Positions 1 to 9,181 are shown, counted from the stretch's first letter. The stretch is DNA of 64,000 bases from Beggiatoa alba B18LD (GCF_000245015.1 NZ_JH600070.1:3207252-3271251); one strand, 5' to 3'. Program-made: numbers and translations. Notes: generated from the letters alone by a model not told the origin.

Positions 1-101
1 AAATAACCTGCTTAGTTTTGAATCAAATTGGTTAATCGCTCTGGATGGGATTGATTCACCTAATTAGATTTAGCCCACTTTTAGAAACAAGAATTTTTTA
101 C

Positions 102-117
102 TGGCGGTTCGTTCGCT
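102..117 (+). promoter_or_regulatory. Candidate sigma-54 promoter of glnK
   Basis: GG at 103-104 and GC at 115-116 are separated by exactly 10 bases, within TGGCGG and TCGCT. This matches the -24/-12 spacing of sigma-54 promoters, with imperfect flanks. It lies about 150 bp before glnK, a gene that NtrC and sigma-54 commonly control. I saw no convincing NtrC palindrome upstream. Confidence 0.4.
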
Positions 118-252
118 GTTTTATTTATTTCTGCTGTAACATAATACGCACGTTTTTTTGTGTCTTATGGCTACTTAAGTAATGATGTTCGTTCATGTTA
201 GATGAATACATTTTTATGCTAAGGGCTTTTATTTTCATTTATTGACTGTTAG

Positions 253-603
<351 letters not shown>

Positions 604-649
604 TTCTTAATAAATCCCTTTTCTATTTAAATCTATAGGGAGTTTCACA

Positions 650-1933
650 ATGCCTTTAGATGTCGCAAGTGCCACTATCGAAACTCGATATGCACTGGAT
701 ACTTTTTATTTATTATTGACAGGCGTACTTGTGATGTTTATGGCGGCAGGCTTTGCAATGTTAGAGTCTGGCTTAGTTCGCGCCAAAAACACAGCTGAAA
801 TCCTGACAAAAAATATTACGTTATATGCAATCGCTTGCATTATGTACATGCTAGTGGGTTACAACCTCATGTATCCTAGCGGTGAGGGGATTATTGCAGG
901 TATTATTCCGCATTTAAGTTTTATGCTAGGCAGTGAGCAAACAGCCGAGAGTGTGTTAAATGGGACTGCTAGCAAAGGCTATGCATTAAGAGCGGATTTC
1001 TTTTTCCAAGTTGTCTTTGTTGCAACTGCGATGTCTGTCGTTTCTGGTGCTGTCGCGGAGCGCATGAAATTATGGGCGTTTTTGCTATTTGCAATTGTTA
1101 TGACAGCGTTCATTTATCCCATTCAAGGCTATTGGAAATGGGGGGCAGGTTGGTTAGATGCTATTCCTTTCTTAAATGGCGCGTCTTTTAAAGATTTCGC
1201 AGGTTCAGGTATTGTCCATTTATGTGGTGCAACGGCTGCTTTAGCAGGGGTTTTATTACTGGGTGCACGTAAAGGCAAATATGGTTCTAACGGACAAGTC
1301 AACCCTATGCCAGGGGCAAATTTACCCTTAGCCACTTTAGGAACGATGATTTTATGGTTTGGTTGGTTTGGGTTTAATGGTGGTTCTCAATTAAAGCTCA
1401 GTACTATCAATGATGCTAATGCAATTGCGTCAGTCATTGTGAATACCAACATGGCAGCGGCAGGGGGATTAGTCGCAGCAACATTAGTGTCGCGTATTCT
1501 CTTCGGTAAAGCGGATTTAACCATGATACTCAATGGTGCATTAGCTGGTTTAGTTGCCATTACCGCAGAACCTTCTACGCCAACCCCTTCTTTTGCAGTG
1601 ATGATTGGGGCTGTTGGTGGTGTGTTGGTAATATTTTCTATTGTCACTTTGGATAAGATGCGGATTGATGATCCTGTTGGTGCTATTTCTGTGCATGGTG
1701 TCGCAGGGATTTGGGGGTTATTAGCTGTTCCTATTACCAATACAGCGGCTAAATTCTCTGCCCAATTTGTCGGTATTATTGCTATTTTCTCTTGGGTATT
1801 TATTACTAGCTTTATTGTCTGGTTTATCTTAAAGCTCACGATTGGTATTCGCATGTCAGAAGAGGAAGAATATGAAGGCGCGGATATTTCAGAGTGTGGT
1901 TTAGAAGCTTATCCAGAGTTTATGCATAAGTAA
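650..1933 (+). CDS. amtB: Ammonium transporter (first copy)
   Basis: This 427-residue inner-membrane channel of the Amt/Mep/Rh family conducts ammonium. The family core is intact: FAMLESGLVRAKN near residue 40, the Asp and first pore His in KDFAGSGIVHLCGA, and the second pore His in DDPVGAISVHGVAG. The cytoplasmic tail after the last helix (LTIGIRMSEEEE) is the part GlnK contacts. It starts 46 bp after glnK and is probably co-transcribed. There is no cleavable leader, unlike the next gene, so the two transporters are not simple recent duplicates. Confidence 0.95.
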   Translation: MPLDVASATIETRYALDTFYLLLTGVLVMFMAAGFAMLESGLVRAKNTAEILTKNITLYAIACIMYMLVGYNLMYPSGEGIIAGIIPHLSFMLGSEQTAESVLNGTASKGYALRADFFFQVVFVATAMSVVSGAVAERMKLWAFLLFAIVMTAFIYPIQGYWKWGAGWLDAIPFLNGASFKDFAGSGIVHLCGATAALAGVLLLGARKGKYGSNGQVNPMPGANLPLATLGTMILWFGWFGFNGGSQLKLSTINDANAIASVIVNTNMAAAGGLVAATLVSRILFGKADLTMILNGALAGLVAITAEPSTPTPSFAVMIGAVGGVLVIFSIVTLDKMRIDDPVGAISVHGVAGIWGLLAVPITNTAAKFSAQFVGIIAIFSWVFITSFIVWFILKLTIGIRMSEEEEYEGADISECGLEAYPEFMHK

Positions 1934-2020
1934 TTCTTTATTAAGAGGACATGTGATGTTCTCTTAAACAAATTTAATGTAAGTTTGTTTTGACCTTTGT
2001 TTTTCATGGAGATTTCTTGA

Positions 2021-3481
2021 ATGAAAAAAGCGTTATTACACTTTTCAAGCATATTACTGCTTGTATTAAGTCAAGTGGCGTTAGCGGATGAGCCACCCGC
2101 AGCCCCTGCTCCTGCTACAACCCCTAGTACAGAAGCGACAGCTCCTGCAACTGCGACAGATACAACAAATGCCGCAAATCCTGCCCCTGTTTCTGCACCA
2201 GCTGAGACAACGGCTGCCGCACCTGTCGCCGCAGAAGAAGCACCGAAACCAACCGTTGATAAAAGTGACATTGCGTGGATTATGATTTCTACCGCGTTAG
2301 TGTTGTTAATGACCCCTGGGTTAGCACTGTTTTATGGTGGTTTAGTGCGGGCTAAAAATGCGTTAAATATGTTTATGAAAGTGTTTGTATCCATGGGTTT
2401 AATCTCTGTTTTATGGGTTGTTATTGGCTATAGTATCGCTTTCCAGCCGAATAACCCGTATTTTGGTGGAATAGATTGGTTGCTGTTAAATGGTGTTGGT
2501 TTAACCCCGCATGATTTTTACGCGACTACTTTACCGCATCAATTATTTATGGTTTTCCAAATGATGTTTGCCATTATTACTGTTGCCCTGATTGCAGGCG
2601 CGGTGGCAGAACGGATGAAGTTTGTTAGCTTTGTCATTTTTATGGGGATTTGGAGCTTAGTCGTTTACGCACCTTTAGCGCACATGGTTTGGGGTAAAGG
2701 CGGTTATTTATTTGATATGGGCGCGTTAGACTTTGCGGGTGGTGCAGTCGTTCATATTTCCTCTGGTTTCTCTGGTTTAATGCTGGCTATTTTATTAGGC
2801 AAACGGAAAATTGGTTCTCATGAAGATGTCCGTCCACATAATTTACCCTTTACGTTAGTGGGGGCGGGTTTATTGTGGTTTGGTTGGTTTGGTTTTAACG
2901 CAGGTTCTGCGGTTGCTTCTAATGAATTAGCGGTGAGTGCTTTTGTGGTGACACAAATTGCTTGTGGTACAGCGGCATTAACTTGGTTAGTGCTTGAGTC
3001 TTTATTCTATGGCAAACCAACGGCTTTAGGTTTTGCATCTGGCGCGGTTGCGGGGCTTGTCGCAATTACGCCTGCAGCAGGTTTTGTCAATGTTACAGGG
3101 GCTTTAATTTTAGGGGCGACCGTTCCGCTAGTTTGTTTAATTGCTATTCGCTTAAAACATAAATTAGGCTATGATGATACTTTAGATGCTTTTGGTATTC
3201 ATGGGGTTGGTGGTGTTTGGGGCGCGATTTTAACAGGCGTGTTAGCTGACCCAGCTATTAATTCTTTAGGTAAAGGGCTGATGTATGGTGGTGAAATGAG
3301 CGTGTTGACCACTCAATTCATCAGCGTTGGTATTGCGATTGGTATGGCATTAGTCGGTACATTCTTAATTGCTTTTATTCTCAAACTCACTATTGGCTTA
3401 CGGGTTGATGATGAATCTGAGCAAAGTGGTTTAGATGTGAAATTACACGGTGAAATGGCTTATTCTAATGGTGCAAACTAA
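2021..3481 (+). CDS. amtB: Ammonium transporter with signal peptide and Ala/Pro-rich leader
   Basis: This second Amt-family channel is 486 residues long. It begins with a cleavable-looking signal peptide (about residues 1-22, ending ALA) and then about 55 residues rich in Ala, Pro and Thr before the first core helix at TPGLALFYGGLVRAKN. Both pore histidines are visible (GGAVVHISSG and DAFGIHGVGG). The family often has an N-terminal signal peptide, but the low-complexity periplasmic extension is unusual. It lies 87 bp after the first amtB in the same direction and is followed by a strong terminator, so glnK-amtB-amtB reads as one unit. Confidence 0.93.
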   Translation: MKKALLHFSSILLLVLSQVALADEPPAAPAPATTPSTEATAPATATDTTNAANPAPVSAPAETTAAAPVAAEEAPKPTVDKSDIAWIMISTALVLLMTPGLALFYGGLVRAKNALNMFMKVFVSMGLISVLWVVIGYSIAFQPNNPYFGGIDWLLLNGVGLTPHDFYATTLPHQLFMVFQMMFAIITVALIAGAVAERMKFVSFVIFMGIWSLVVYAPLAHMVWGKGGYLFDMGALDFAGGAVVHISSGFSGLMLAILLGKRKIGSHEDVRPHNLPFTLVGAGLLWFGWFGFNAGSAVASNELAVSAFVVTQIACGTAALTWLVLESLFYGKPTALGFASGAVAGLVAITPAAGFVNVTGALILGATVPLVCLIAIRLKHKLGYDDTLDAFGIHGVGGVWGAILTGVLADPAINSLGKGLMYGGEMSVLTTQFISVGIAIGMALVGTFLIAFILKLTIGLRVDDESEQSGLDVKLHGEMAYSNGAN

Positions 3482-3516
3482 TCGTTAAAACGATTTCAAG
3501 TTAGTTAGTCAATCTG

Positions 3517-3550
3517 ACCTGTCAAGTATCATGCTTGGCAGGTTTTTTTT
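3517..3550 (+). terminator. Intrinsic terminator after amtB
   Basis: A 10-bp stem (ACCTGTCAAG pairing with CTTGGCAGGT, one G-U pair) with a short loop is followed by about nine T. It ends the glnK-amtB-amtB unit just before the convergent gspL gene. Confidence 0.85.
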
Positions 3551-3560
3551 TGGGGAAAAT

Positions 3561-4640
3561 TTATGGGTTTGTTTTCCTTTCTTCTGGAACGGGAGCAACT
3601 GTTGAGGCTGGTATAGCTTCAATTTGTGTATTAATGACTAATTGATTTGCAGTTCGTCCTGCTTCGGTTTGCACTTCATGAAAATTCGGCAAGGCTTGAA
3701 AGGCTTCTACATAAAAACGAGGGTCTATAGCGGTTGCTTCAATCGTAAATTTTAAACGACCTGTTTGATAAGACCAGTCAACTAATTTGACTTTTTGTGG
3801 CAGTGTTTCGGCAACTTGAGCCATTAACGTCAATTGAGACGGTTGTTTATTCAACGCTAATAATTGGGTTAAGCGTTGTTGGTCTGCTAATGTTGCGGTA
3901 CGGGCTTCTAAAATGGGGCTGGCTTGTCCCATCAATGTATCTATTTCAGTTTTTAATGTTGTTAGCCCTTGTTGCCATCGCCAAATATTAACCCCTTGCC
4001 AGCTTATTAATCCGATAAATAATCCGCCTGCTAATACAAACCAGACGCGCTCTTGACGTAGTAATGTGCTAGAAAAAAGTTGATGGGTTTTTGCCCATGT
4101 TTTTTCGAGTAAAGGGGGGTTTTCTACGGTGGGGATTTGATGGCTGAGTGGTAAGGCATGGGCACGTTGGAAACGTTGCCATTCTAATAAGGTGGGGGGA
4201 TTTGACCACCAACGACTTCCTATTAAAATGCCATTTTGCCAGACCTGTCCTTCAACCCCTGTTAGACAAGCCAATAAGCGTGCCCCTTCGGTTTTAGGAC
4301 GGGCATAGAGGACTGATTCAGGTAGGGTAATACTGGGTTTAACGGCTTGTTGTGTTAATGCTTCTTGATAAGGGGCTTGTTCCCACACCCACACTTGCGC
4401 ATATGTTCCTTGCCATGTGATAAAGCATTGATATTGGCTGAAAGGACTCCATTGGCGGATTTTTAGTGTTAAAACGGTTTCCCAACGATGGCTAGGAACA
4501 TCACTTAAATCAAAAAGGTGATAGTGACATAAACACCGCCCGATTATCCATTCTCGCCGTCCACTGCTGTTATGGGTTGGGGCAATAATTTCATGATGGG
4601 TTTGTAGATAGCGTTGTGGTAAAAAGAGGCGTTTCAACAT
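3561..4640 (-). CDS. gspL: Type II secretion GspL-like inner-membrane assembly protein
   Basis: This protein of about 359 residues has one transmembrane helix around residues 200-222 (VWFVLAGGLFIGLISW). A short coiled coil and a periplasmic ferredoxin-like C-terminal domain of the GspL/PilN type follow. The N-terminal cytoplasmic part is divergent. GspL couples the secretion ATPase GspE to the pseudopilus. The call rests mainly on topology and on the overlapping gspK upstream, and a PilN-like relative is the alternative. I chose the ATG at 4640, which overlaps gspK by 50 bp. A TTG at 4670 is also in frame. Neither has a clear ribosome site, so translational coupling is likely. Confidence 0.65.
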   Translation of the reverse strand: MLKRLFLPQRYLQTHHEIIAPTHNSSGRREWIIGRCLCHYHLFDLSDVPSHRWETVLTLKIRQWSPFSQYQCFITWQGTYAQVWVWEQAPYQEALTQQAVKPSITLPESVLYARPKTEGARLLACLTGVEGQVWQNGILIGSRWWSNPPTLLEWQRFQRAHALPLSHQIPTVENPPLLEKTWAKTHQLFSSTLLRQERVWFVLAGGLFIGLISWQGVNIWRWQQGLTTLKTEIDTLMGQASPILEARTATLADQQRLTQLLALNKQPSQLTLMAQVAETLPQKVKLVDWSYQTGRLKFTIEATAIDPRFYVEAFQALPNFHEVQTEAGRTANQLVINTQIEAIPASTVAPVPEERKTNP

Positions 4641-5682
4641 ACTTGGGTTTAGCTTGCTGGTAAGTCTCAAAGAGCGGTAATTCTACGCTATAAAGCACTT
4701 GCCACGGCATACTTTTTTCAATCAGTGGATTAAACCAGAAATGAATTTGCCGAATACGCTGGCTTTTTTCATGCCAAATTGTTAAGCGTAAATAGGCACT
4801 GGCAAAATAGACCATTTCTTCTTCCCCCATTGGTAAAATAACCCCTGTTAAACGGCTAATGAGTTCGAGAGAGGTCAAGGGTTGTTCTATTCGTGCCGCA
4901 ATCACACGTTGAGCAGCCTCAGCATTGAGTCCATAGACAGATTGTAAGACTAATGAAGGTGCAGTATTGATATTCGGATAACCACTGGTTGCGATAGACG
5001 TATTTTGTTCCCAGATGCCAGATTTCCATAAGTGATGTAACTCACGCCAACCTAAAATTTGTTTGACTTGGGAAGGCGTTTGTAGGCGACGATTGGGCGG
5101 TGGTGGGAGGTTTTGTTCTTGATATTGATAACTTTCTGCACCGTTAATGCGGTGGTTATCGTCTAAATCAGTGAAGTCTTTTAGTTTATCCAGCAAGGGG
5201 TCACGTTGATCGGTTTCAACGCCTAATAGTCCTAAAAAGCGAAAAAAGCTTGCATCAGAAATCCAACCCACATTAAGCAATCCACCTTCATCTTGTAAGG
5301 CAAATTTGGCAAGCCCTAAGCCATGATAAACTTGGTCATCTAAGGTTATTTCAGTGTGTGTAATTTCGCTTAGGCTAAAGTCATCTTCGAATAATTGTGT
5401 TGTATCGACAGGTGTTTTCGTCTCAACGGGATGCAAGGACGGTACAGTCAGCCCTGCCATATTGAAGGTTTTGGTATTGAGTAAATACAGTAATGTTGCT
5501 TGTGTATTTTGTATATCTATTTCGCCCTGTACATTTTCTTGCATGGTCTGTACAAGCGCGATAGTTTGTTGCGTCCAAAGTGCAAATGCACTCGCTGCAA
5601 GCGTTGCTATGGCAATTATCCACAAGGTCATGACGAGAATAAAACCACGCTGGCGTTTTACAGGTTGTATAAATATCGTCAT
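4591..5682 (-). CDS. gspK: Type II secretion minor pseudopilin GspK
   Basis: The product of 363 residues opens with a prepilin-type leader: a basic stretch, then RG/FILVMTLWIIAIATLAASAFALW. It lacks Glu at position +5, as is characteristic of GspK. The large soluble domain (LDDNHRINGAES, then helix-hairpin-helix-like parts) is typical of the family. GspK caps the pseudopilus tip with GspI and GspJ. It overlaps gspL downstream, and gspJ lies nearby on the other strand. The gspG, gspH and gspI genes are not in the window. Confidence 0.85.
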   Translation of the reverse strand: MTIFIQPVKRQRGFILVMTLWIIAIATLAASAFALWTQQTIALVQTMQENVQGEIDIQNTQATLLYLLNTKTFNMAGLTVPSLHPVETKTPVDTTQLFEDDFSLSEITHTEITLDDQVYHGLGLAKFALQDEGGLLNVGWISDASFFRFLGLLGVETDQRDPLLDKLKDFTDLDDNHRINGAESYQYQEQNLPPPPNRRLQTPSQVKQILGWRELHHLWKSGIWEQNTSIATSGYPNINTAPSLVLQSVYGLNAEAAQRVIAARIEQPLTSLELISRLTGVILPMGEEEMVYFASAYLRLTIWHEKSQRIRQIHFWFNPLIEKSMPWQVLYSVELPLFETYQQAKPKYVETPLFTTTLSTNPS

Positions 5683-5703
5683 GTTTAATCTATTAATACA
5701 TGA

Positions 5704-6120
5704 TTAATCATCGTCATCTATCTCACTGTCTGCTTTATTAGGCATCAGTGCATTGCGTAAACGCTGTTTAAAGGCTTTCATGGTTGGTTTAGGAATGACT
5801 GACTCGGCATGAACCCGTTGCGCGTGAATGATGGTTAATAGTGCCTCATCGTGCTGTTGTCGTGCACTTGCGATAAGTGGGTGTAAACTGCTATCGAGTA
5901 ATTCGCCTTGTTGGTCTTTAACCACGTCATAAATGGCAGCTAACGCAATTTGTTCCGCTTGTCCCATTTTGCATTTGCTATCTAGTATTTTCAGCATAAC
6001 GGCTGTAACACAATCAATATCAATAGGAGAAAATGGGGTTGTTTGTGCCCATAATGCGGCAGGATGTGGCGTTATCATCATAAATCGAGCCATGGAAATG
6101 TCGTGAGAAGAGATAAACAA
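5704..6120 (-). CDS. Hypothetical protein upstream of gspK
   Basis: This 138-residue soluble protein belongs to no family I recognise. It appears largely helical and ends in an acidic tail (EIDDDD). It has no leader or membrane segment. It lies 21 bp before gspK in the same direction, and 36 bp after the thioredoxin-like gene, so co-transcription is likely. Met10 (6093) is an alternative start. A role with the secretion genes is only suggested by position. Confidence 0.6.
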   Translation of the reverse strand: MFISSHDISMARFMMITPHPAALWAQTTPFSPIDIDCVTAVMLKILDSKCKMGQAEQIALAAIYDVVKDQQGELLDSSLHPLIASARQQHDEALLTIIHAQRVHAESVIPKPTMKAFKQRLRNALMPNKADSEIDDDD

Positions 6121-6156
6121 GGCGTAGCAGTATTGATACGCCTTGAATGGGATAGA

Positions 6157-6522
6157 TTAAGCCTGTTGCTGTTTGGCAATTTCAGCGCGTACTTTATCCA
6201 TATCTAAACTTTTTGCTTTTTCTATAACCTCTTGTAGTTGAGTTTTTGGCAACGCGCCTGCTTGTGAAAAAATGATAATTTGATCGCGAAATATCATCAG
6301 GGTTGGAATAGAACGAATTTGGAAATGAGCCGCTAAACTTTGTTGCTCTTCTGTATTGACCTTTGCAAAGACAACATCAGGATTTTCTACAGCAACCGCT
6401 TCATAAGTGGGTGCAAACGAACGACACGGCGCACACCAAGGAGCCCAAAAGTCGATGAATACAGTGCTGTTCCCTGTTACGACTTGTTCGAAGTTGTCTG
6501 CCGTTAATTCAATGACTGCCAC
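6157..6522 (-). CDS. Thioredoxin-family protein
   Basis: The 121-residue product has the canonical active site WCAPC at about residues 29-33 (FIDFWAPWCAPCRSF) and the cis-proline loop RSIPTLMIF. There is no signal peptide, so it is a cytoplasmic thiol-disulfide reductant. The length is close to thioredoxin 1 with a C-terminal extension of about 15 residues (MDKVRAEIAKQQQA). It is divergent from gspJ with only 36 bp between the starts, and heads a minus-strand run toward gspK and gspL. Whether it is the main thioredoxin cannot be told from here. Confidence 0.88.
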   Translation of the reverse strand: MAVIELTADNFEQVVTGNSTVFIDFWAPWCAPCRSFAPTYEAVAVENPDVVFAKVNTEEQQSLAAHFQIRSIPTLMIFRDQIIIFSQAGALPKTQLQEVIEKAKSLDMDKVRAEIAKQQQA

Positions 6523-6558
6523 GATAATTCCTCTTAAATTTAGGTAAGTAAAGCAAGT

Positions 6559-7245
6559 ATGGGTTTACAACAAGCGTTTATTAATAGACAGCGATTTTTA
6601 AGACATCAAGGTTTTTCATTATTAGAGTTATTAATTGCATTAGCGATTTTTGCTGTAATTGCGGTTTTAGCCTATGGAGGATTAACCGTTGTTTTAAATA
6701 CTCGGGAACAGACAGATTTGCAAGCAGCGCAGTTAGCGCAGTTACAACAAGTATTTAGTTTATTAGCACGCGATGTAGAACAAGTTATCATGCGTCCTAT
6801 TCGTAATAAATATGGGGATAACGAGCCAGCTTTTACAGGTGAAATAACTCAGTTAGAGTTTACACGGGCAGGTTGGCGGAATCCAACCCAAGCAACACGC
6901 AGCACGTTGCAACGTGTCCGTTATTATTGGTCTGAGCAACAGTGGTGGCGTTCATCATGGAATGTGTTAGACCAAGCTCAAGACAGTAAGCCAGAAACAG
7001 CCACATTATTATCAAATGTGACGGCTGTGCAGATTCGTTTTTTAGATAGCGAGGCGAGATGGCATGACCAATGGTCATCTGCACTCTCTGCTACACAAAC
7101 AACGCGACAAACAAATGATGGCACATCCTCTATTGTTGCTTTAAAAGCGATTGAGGTGAGTTTAACCCTCAAAGATTGGGGAAAATTAACTCGTTTGTTT
7201 CGAGTCGTTTATCTGCCACAAACTGAGCAATTAGATAGGAATTAA
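6559..7245 (+). CDS. gspJ: Type II secretion minor pseudopilin GspJ
   Basis: The product of 228 residues carries a type IV prepilin leader ending in G/FSLLELLIALAIFAVIAVLAYGG, with Glu at +5 and a long hydrophobic helix. GspJ-specific features follow, such as FSLLARDVEQVIMRPIRNKYGD and the late LFRVVYLP strand. GspJ joins GspI and GspK at the tip of the pseudopilus in the inner membrane and periplasm. It is transcribed away from gspKL. Its TAA stop is shared with the first bases of the repeat element that begins at 7242. Confidence 0.88.
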   Translation: MGLQQAFINRQRFLRHQGFSLLELLIALAIFAVIAVLAYGGLTVVLNTREQTDLQAAQLAQLQQVFSLLARDVEQVIMRPIRNKYGDNEPAFTGEITQLEFTRAGWRNPTQATRSTLQRVRYYWSEQQWWRSSWNVLDQAQDSKPETATLLSNVTAVQIRFLDSEARWHDQWSSALSATQTTRQTNDGTSSIVALKAIEVSLTLKDWGKLTRLFRVVYLPQTEQLDRN

Positions 7246-7450
7246 CCTGAGTACGGCGATTTTTATAAAATAAAACAGAGACCTGCTAGGTTTTCAAAAC
7301 CTAGCAGGTCTTTTTTTGTCTGAATCAGAATTCACAGAATTTTCAGAATTAGCAGAATTAAAAAACGTGATTCGCATTAATTTCTTGGTTTAAGGGGTTT
7401 AAATTCCGTTAATTCTGATTCATATAACATATTGTTTTTTTAAAAATATC
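7242..7450 (+). repeat. Terminator-carrying inverted-repeat element, copy 1
   Basis: The element starts with TTAACCTGAGTACGGCGAT, whose TAA is the gspJ stop codon. It then has an AT-rich spacer, an intrinsic terminator (7279-7318), an array of CAGAATT units at 9-bp spacing (about 7320-7365), a middle segment, and the inverted CAGAATT arm near 7410-7425. The right terminal repeat is missing or decayed compared with the copy at 14021-14247. Terminator and left end point the same way as gspJ. Confidence 0.85.
7279..7318 (+). terminator. Intrinsic terminator of gspJ inside the repeat element
   Basis: The stem AGACCTGCTAGGTTTT pairs with AAAACCTAGCAGGTCT almost without a loop and runs into seven T. 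The same hairpin recurs near 14180-14212, 35385, 46811-46848, 49048-49086 and 52750-52790. Confidence 0.9.
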
Positions 7451-7458
7451 TATTGAAT

Positions 7459-8643
7459 TCATGTTTTATTAGGGTCTTGTTTTTGCAAAAATGGTGTTAA
7501 TAGATTTTTCCCGCGTTCAAACTCTTGTTGAAACAATTCTTGAAAAATAGCGGTATCTGGTAAATGTCCTTCTTTTACGCGACTAAAGTATAAGGTTAGT
7601 GTTTGTCCTAGTGCATAAGTGGTTGCGCCTGTATAAACGGCACTGACTGCAGAGCCATAAACAGGAATAAGTTTTAACAGTTCTCGTCCGCCTAAACGGA
7701 GTAAATAGCTGATGCCTAATGTACTGCTTAATTCCATGAGCAATGCGCTATCCATCGGTTGGTGATACAGTGAGGCAATGGCTTGTGCCATTTTAACTTG
7801 AATCGCTAATACAACAGGTGTGCCGACCAGAGGAATTGGTATTGCACCTGCTCCCCCTGCAATCAACGCATAAGCAATGGTGTGTTGATGCGCGGCTTCA
7901 GCGTGTATGCTAGATAGGTTAGTTTCTTGTTGACCCACTAAATCACGCAGGCTGAAGCAAAGGGCATTTTCTAAGGTTTGCCAGAGTTCGTCGATGCCGT
8001 AAAACTCAGGGGTATAACCCTCTTCTGCACGGGTGAAATCAATCGGGACAAAATGTGCTTGTATCTCTGCATTAACAAAAAGTTGGCGTTGATGTGCCAA
8101 GGCTCTTGCGAGTTGTTGGGGAATTTTTAATGCTTGCGTATTTTGTGTGTAGGGGTAGGGAAGTATGTGGGGAAAGTCGGGGCTAGGATAACCCTCGTGT
8201 AGATGTGTTTGTACAACAATGACTTTCCATGTGGGATGTAGGGCTAAAATGGTTTGTACGGCACGAATCACAGCGGATTGATTTTTATCCATCGCTTTCA
8301 TCACGACGATGAGGACATGCGCTTGTTGCTGGAATAGTTGCATATCCTCATGGGGGTCGTAATCAACCTCGCCAAGTCCTCGGGTATCTAAAAAGCGAAT
8401 GAGCGGAAATTCAGAATTTGGAAAGTCGTAGAGTTGTGCGGTTTTTGTGCAGGCTTGAAAACCATTACCAATAACGAGGGCATCTAGTCCTGTTAATGCT
8501 CGGATTAGCGAGGTTTTTCCTGCTTGGGTTTTACCCAACAACCAAAAAACGGGGGTTGGTAGTTCAGCTTTGAGCTTTTCAATCTCTTGTTTAATGACGG
8601 CTTCATCTATCTTGGGCGATAGTATTGTGTCGAGTAGTCCCAT
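7459..8643 (-). CDS. P-loop GTPase with DUF697 C-terminal domain
   Basis: The protein of 394 residues has an N-terminal Era/dynamin-like GTPase domain: the G1 loop GKTQAGKTS near residue 37, a G3 motif DTRGLGE near 89, and a weak G4 at VVQTHLHE. A C-terminal DUF697-type hydrophobic domain follows (AGGAGAIPIPLVGTPVV to YGSAVSAVYTGATTYALG), which probably associates with membrane. It is the last gene of the operon that begins with yjfI and a PspA homologue. GTPases with DUF697 (YcjF/YcjX neighbourhood in enterics) are linked with phage-shock loci, so a role in membrane stress is a reasonable inference. Confidence 0.85.
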   Translation of the reverse strand: MGLLDTILSPKIDEAVIKQEIEKLKAELPTPVFWLLGKTQAGKTSLIRALTGLDALVIGNGFQACTKTAQLYDFPNSEFPLIRFLDTRGLGEVDYDPHEDMQLFQQQAHVLIVVMKAMDKNQSAVIRAVQTILALHPTWKVIVVQTHLHEGYPSPDFPHILPYPYTQNTQALKIPQQLARALAHQRQLFVNAEIQAHFVPIDFTRAEEGYTPEFYGIDELWQTLENALCFSLRDLVGQQETNLSSIHAEAAHQHTIAYALIAGGAGAIPIPLVGTPVVLAIQVKMAQAIASLYHQPMDSALLMELSSTLGISYLLRLGGRELLKLIPVYGSAVSAVYTGATTYALGQTLTLYFSRVKEGHLPDTAIFQELFQQEFERGKNLLTPFLQKQDPNKT

Positions 8644-8668
8644 ATATCCCCTGCCTTTGTTTGTGTTG

Positions 8669-8839
8669 TCATTTTTTCAGTAGTTTAAAAAATCCCATTT
8701 TATATAAGAGGTAAACAATGCCGATTAGGAGTAGTCCGTAAATAATGACTTTAATGACAAAGCCTATAATCGTCGTAGAAATGACATAAATCAGGTATAA
8801 GCCGATAATGCCAAGAACCGCATAAATTGCGTATTGCAT
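8669..8839 (-). CDS. Small 56-residue membrane protein in the PspA-GTPase operon
   Basis: The reading frame starts ATG at 8839 and ends TGA at 8669-8671. It encodes MQYAIYAVLGIIGLYLIYV and a second hydrophobic run VIIYGLLLIGIVYLLYK, ending FFKLLKK. Two closely spaced transmembrane helices with a basic C-terminus are predicted. It begins 6 bp after the upstream gene's stop and ends 25 bp before the GTPase start, so position supports translation. It is too short for common ORF thresholds and I know no family for it. Size and topology are reminiscent of small Psp membrane partners such as PspB or PspD, without sequence proof. Confidence 0.75.
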   Translation of the reverse strand: MQYAIYAVLGIIGLYLIYVISTTIIGFVIKVIIYGLLLIGIVYLLYKMGFFKLLKK

Positions 8840-8845
8840 GATGGT

Positions 8846-9181
8846 TCACTTTGTTTCTTTTTGGGCGATAACCGTGGATGAGTATTGAATGAGTTCGTTC
8901 GCAATCGCGTCGCGGATGCCGACTTTATCTTCTGTCGAGAGTTGGTAGCGTTTTGCGAGTTTTTCATAGTCAACTTCGGAGAGCGAAACTGTTAAGCGGG
9001 GACGTTTAGGTTTTTTAGATTCTAAGCCAATGACCATGCGGATTTGGTCAGAGGGGCTGAGTCCTTGTTTATTGGCTTCTTGGCGAATGACATCGGAAAC
9101 GGTTTTGCTAAATTCAAAGGCGAGTTGTACCGCCCGCACACTGCGTTCAGATTTTTTCCAGTTATTTGGTAAATCAGTCAT
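8846..9181 (-). CDS. Small basic helical protein between PspA and GTPase genes
   Basis: The product of 111 residues contains two similar helix-strand-helix stretches: VSDVIRQEANKQGLSPSDQIRMVIG, and after PKRPRLTVSLSEVDYEKLAKRYQL a second helix. The second half resembles ribbon-helix-helix DNA-binding proteins (a strand such as RLTVSLSEVDYEKL followed by helices). It could be a regulator of this operon or an adaptor; the family is not recognised. It lies 107 bp after pspA and 6 bp before the small membrane gene. Confidence 0.7.
   Translation of the reverse strand: MTDLPNNWKKSERSVRAVQLAFEFSKTVSDVIRQEANKQGLSPSDQIRMVIGLESKKPKRPRLTVSLSEVDYEKLAKRYQLSTEDKVGIRDAIANELIQYSSTVIAQKETK

Noticed and set aside
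5354-5707. Plus-strand open frame opposite gspK
   Set aside because: It is fully inside gspK on the other strand, is rich in Cys and Ser in an unnatural way and has no ribosome site.
7320-7365. Short regular repeats that might suggest a CRISPR array
   Set aside because: The units are 7 bases at 9-base spacing with no spacers of 25-40 bases, and no cas genes are present. They are part of the dispersed element.
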